The position numbers and the translations under genes are program-made. The notes under the pieces are model-generated. The model saw nothing but the letters and a program-made list of their open reading frames with translations. It had not been told where the DNA came from and did no database searches. Below, in pieces: positions 51,898 to 52,141 of a stretch of DNA of 52,141 nucleotides (positions are counted from its first letter, which is position 1; every line of letters begins with the position of its first letter). The stretch comes from JAIEPT01 sp038217425 (GTDB lineage Bacteria; Planctomycetota; Planctomycetia; Gemmatales; Gemmataceae). Location: assembly GCA_038217425.1 (NCBI GenBank), contig JBBQPM010000025.1, positions 1 to 52,141 on the forward strand, given 5' to 3'.

Positions 51898-51959
51898 CGT
51901 TGCAATCGAGTGGCGAACGACTTATGATGACGGTACAGAAAACAAGCGTAGGATGGAAA

Positions 51960-52141
51960 ATGATCGCTGCAACTCAGTACCCGCATCTTGAAGTCGACGA
52001 AAAGGGGACGTTGCGCATCGGCAAGTCTCGCTACAAGGTGCTCCATTTGGCCGCAGAGCATTACCATTACGGCTGGTCGGCGGAGGAACTCTTGCGGCAA
52101 CATCCGGATCTTCGCCCCGAGGAAGTCTATTCGGCCCTTGC
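51960..52141 (+). CDS. DUF433 family protein, N-terminal part (cut by window end)
   Basis: An ATG at 51960 follows GGATGGAA and opens a frame that reaches the end of the window, about 60 codons. The product reads through YPHLEVDEKGTLRIGKSRYK and continues with HYHYGWSAEELLRQHPDLRP and EEVYSAL. This is the DUF433 pattern, with a hydrophobic start and a helical G-W-S-x-E-E-L segment near the end. DUF433 proteins resemble the antitoxin-like components found beside PIN-domain toxins, and many have no known role. The 3' end and any partner gene lie outside the window. Confidence 0.75.
   Translation, partial: MIAATQYPHLEVDEKGTLRIGKSRYKVLHLAAEHYHYGWSAEELLRQHPDLRPEEVYSAL

Overview
The window looks like chromosomal DNA from a member of the Planctomycetota, perhaps related to Gemmata. 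This is inferred from gene content and high GC, not from any rRNA, and no RNA gene was recognised. The supporting content is: large secreted WD40-like and HEAT-repeat proteins, zinc-ribbon membrane proteins, a DUF4058 protein, a two-gene remnant of tetrahydromethanopterin synthesis, several HtrA-like proteases, a formylglycine-generating-enzyme-like protein and many intergenic palindromes. Layout, 1-13 kb: a truncated IS4-type transposase start (1-165) and a 188-bp palindromic repeat. Then a leftward operon encoding an ExbB/TolQ proton-channel protein, two ExbD/TolR proteins, a JAMM/JAB metalloprotease, a small protein and a DUF4058 protein (4460 to 540). Rightward follow elongation factor G and an FHA-GAF-sigma54 activator. 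After a leftward PLP aminotransferase comes a rightward pair, a GAPDH and the organoarsenical exporter ArsJ, which together form a known arsenate-detoxification module. 13-28 kb: a 1095-residue glycosyltransferase-TPR-OGT fusion, smpB, a zinc-ribbon membrane protein, a HEAT-repeat secreted protein (leftward), two WD40-like secreted proteins, a 1051-residue HEAT-repeat membrane protein (leftward) and a TolC-type outer-membrane protein. 28-33 kb: leftward genes for beta-RFAP synthase, DUF447, a gamma-glutamylcyclotransferase-like protein, a SUMF1-like lipoprotein and an RluA pseudouridine synthase, then a rightward GH88/GH105 hydrolase. 33.7-38.9 kb: the most unusual region. Three leftward HtrA-like genes lie in tandem. 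The first has an intact His-Asp-Ser triad. The second has Ser replaced by Ala. The third has lost all three residues and carries a C-terminal alpha/beta-hydrolase domain whose nucleophile position also appears changed. A fourth HtrA-like gene with an intact triad lies at 41.4-42.5 kb. 39-52 kb: a TPR protein with a good promoter, a 54-codon small ORF, an ECF sigma factor, a three-unit tandem repeat, a second copy of the 188-bp palindrome, a Gfo/Idh/MocA oxidoreductase, a second zinc-ribbon protein, citrate synthase, a secreted Lys/Glu-repeat protein, a thioredoxin-like ferredoxin, an M20 peptidase, a VanZ-like protein, a small conserved protein, a secreted thioredoxin-like protein, and the start of a DUF433 gene cut by the window end. 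Between the genes lie at least seven families of inverted repeats. Several recur within the window, and many sit where genes converge, so they may act as terminators. Start codons were moved from the longest ORF wherever a Shine-Dalgarno sequence and signal peptide pointed to an internal start; these cases are stated.
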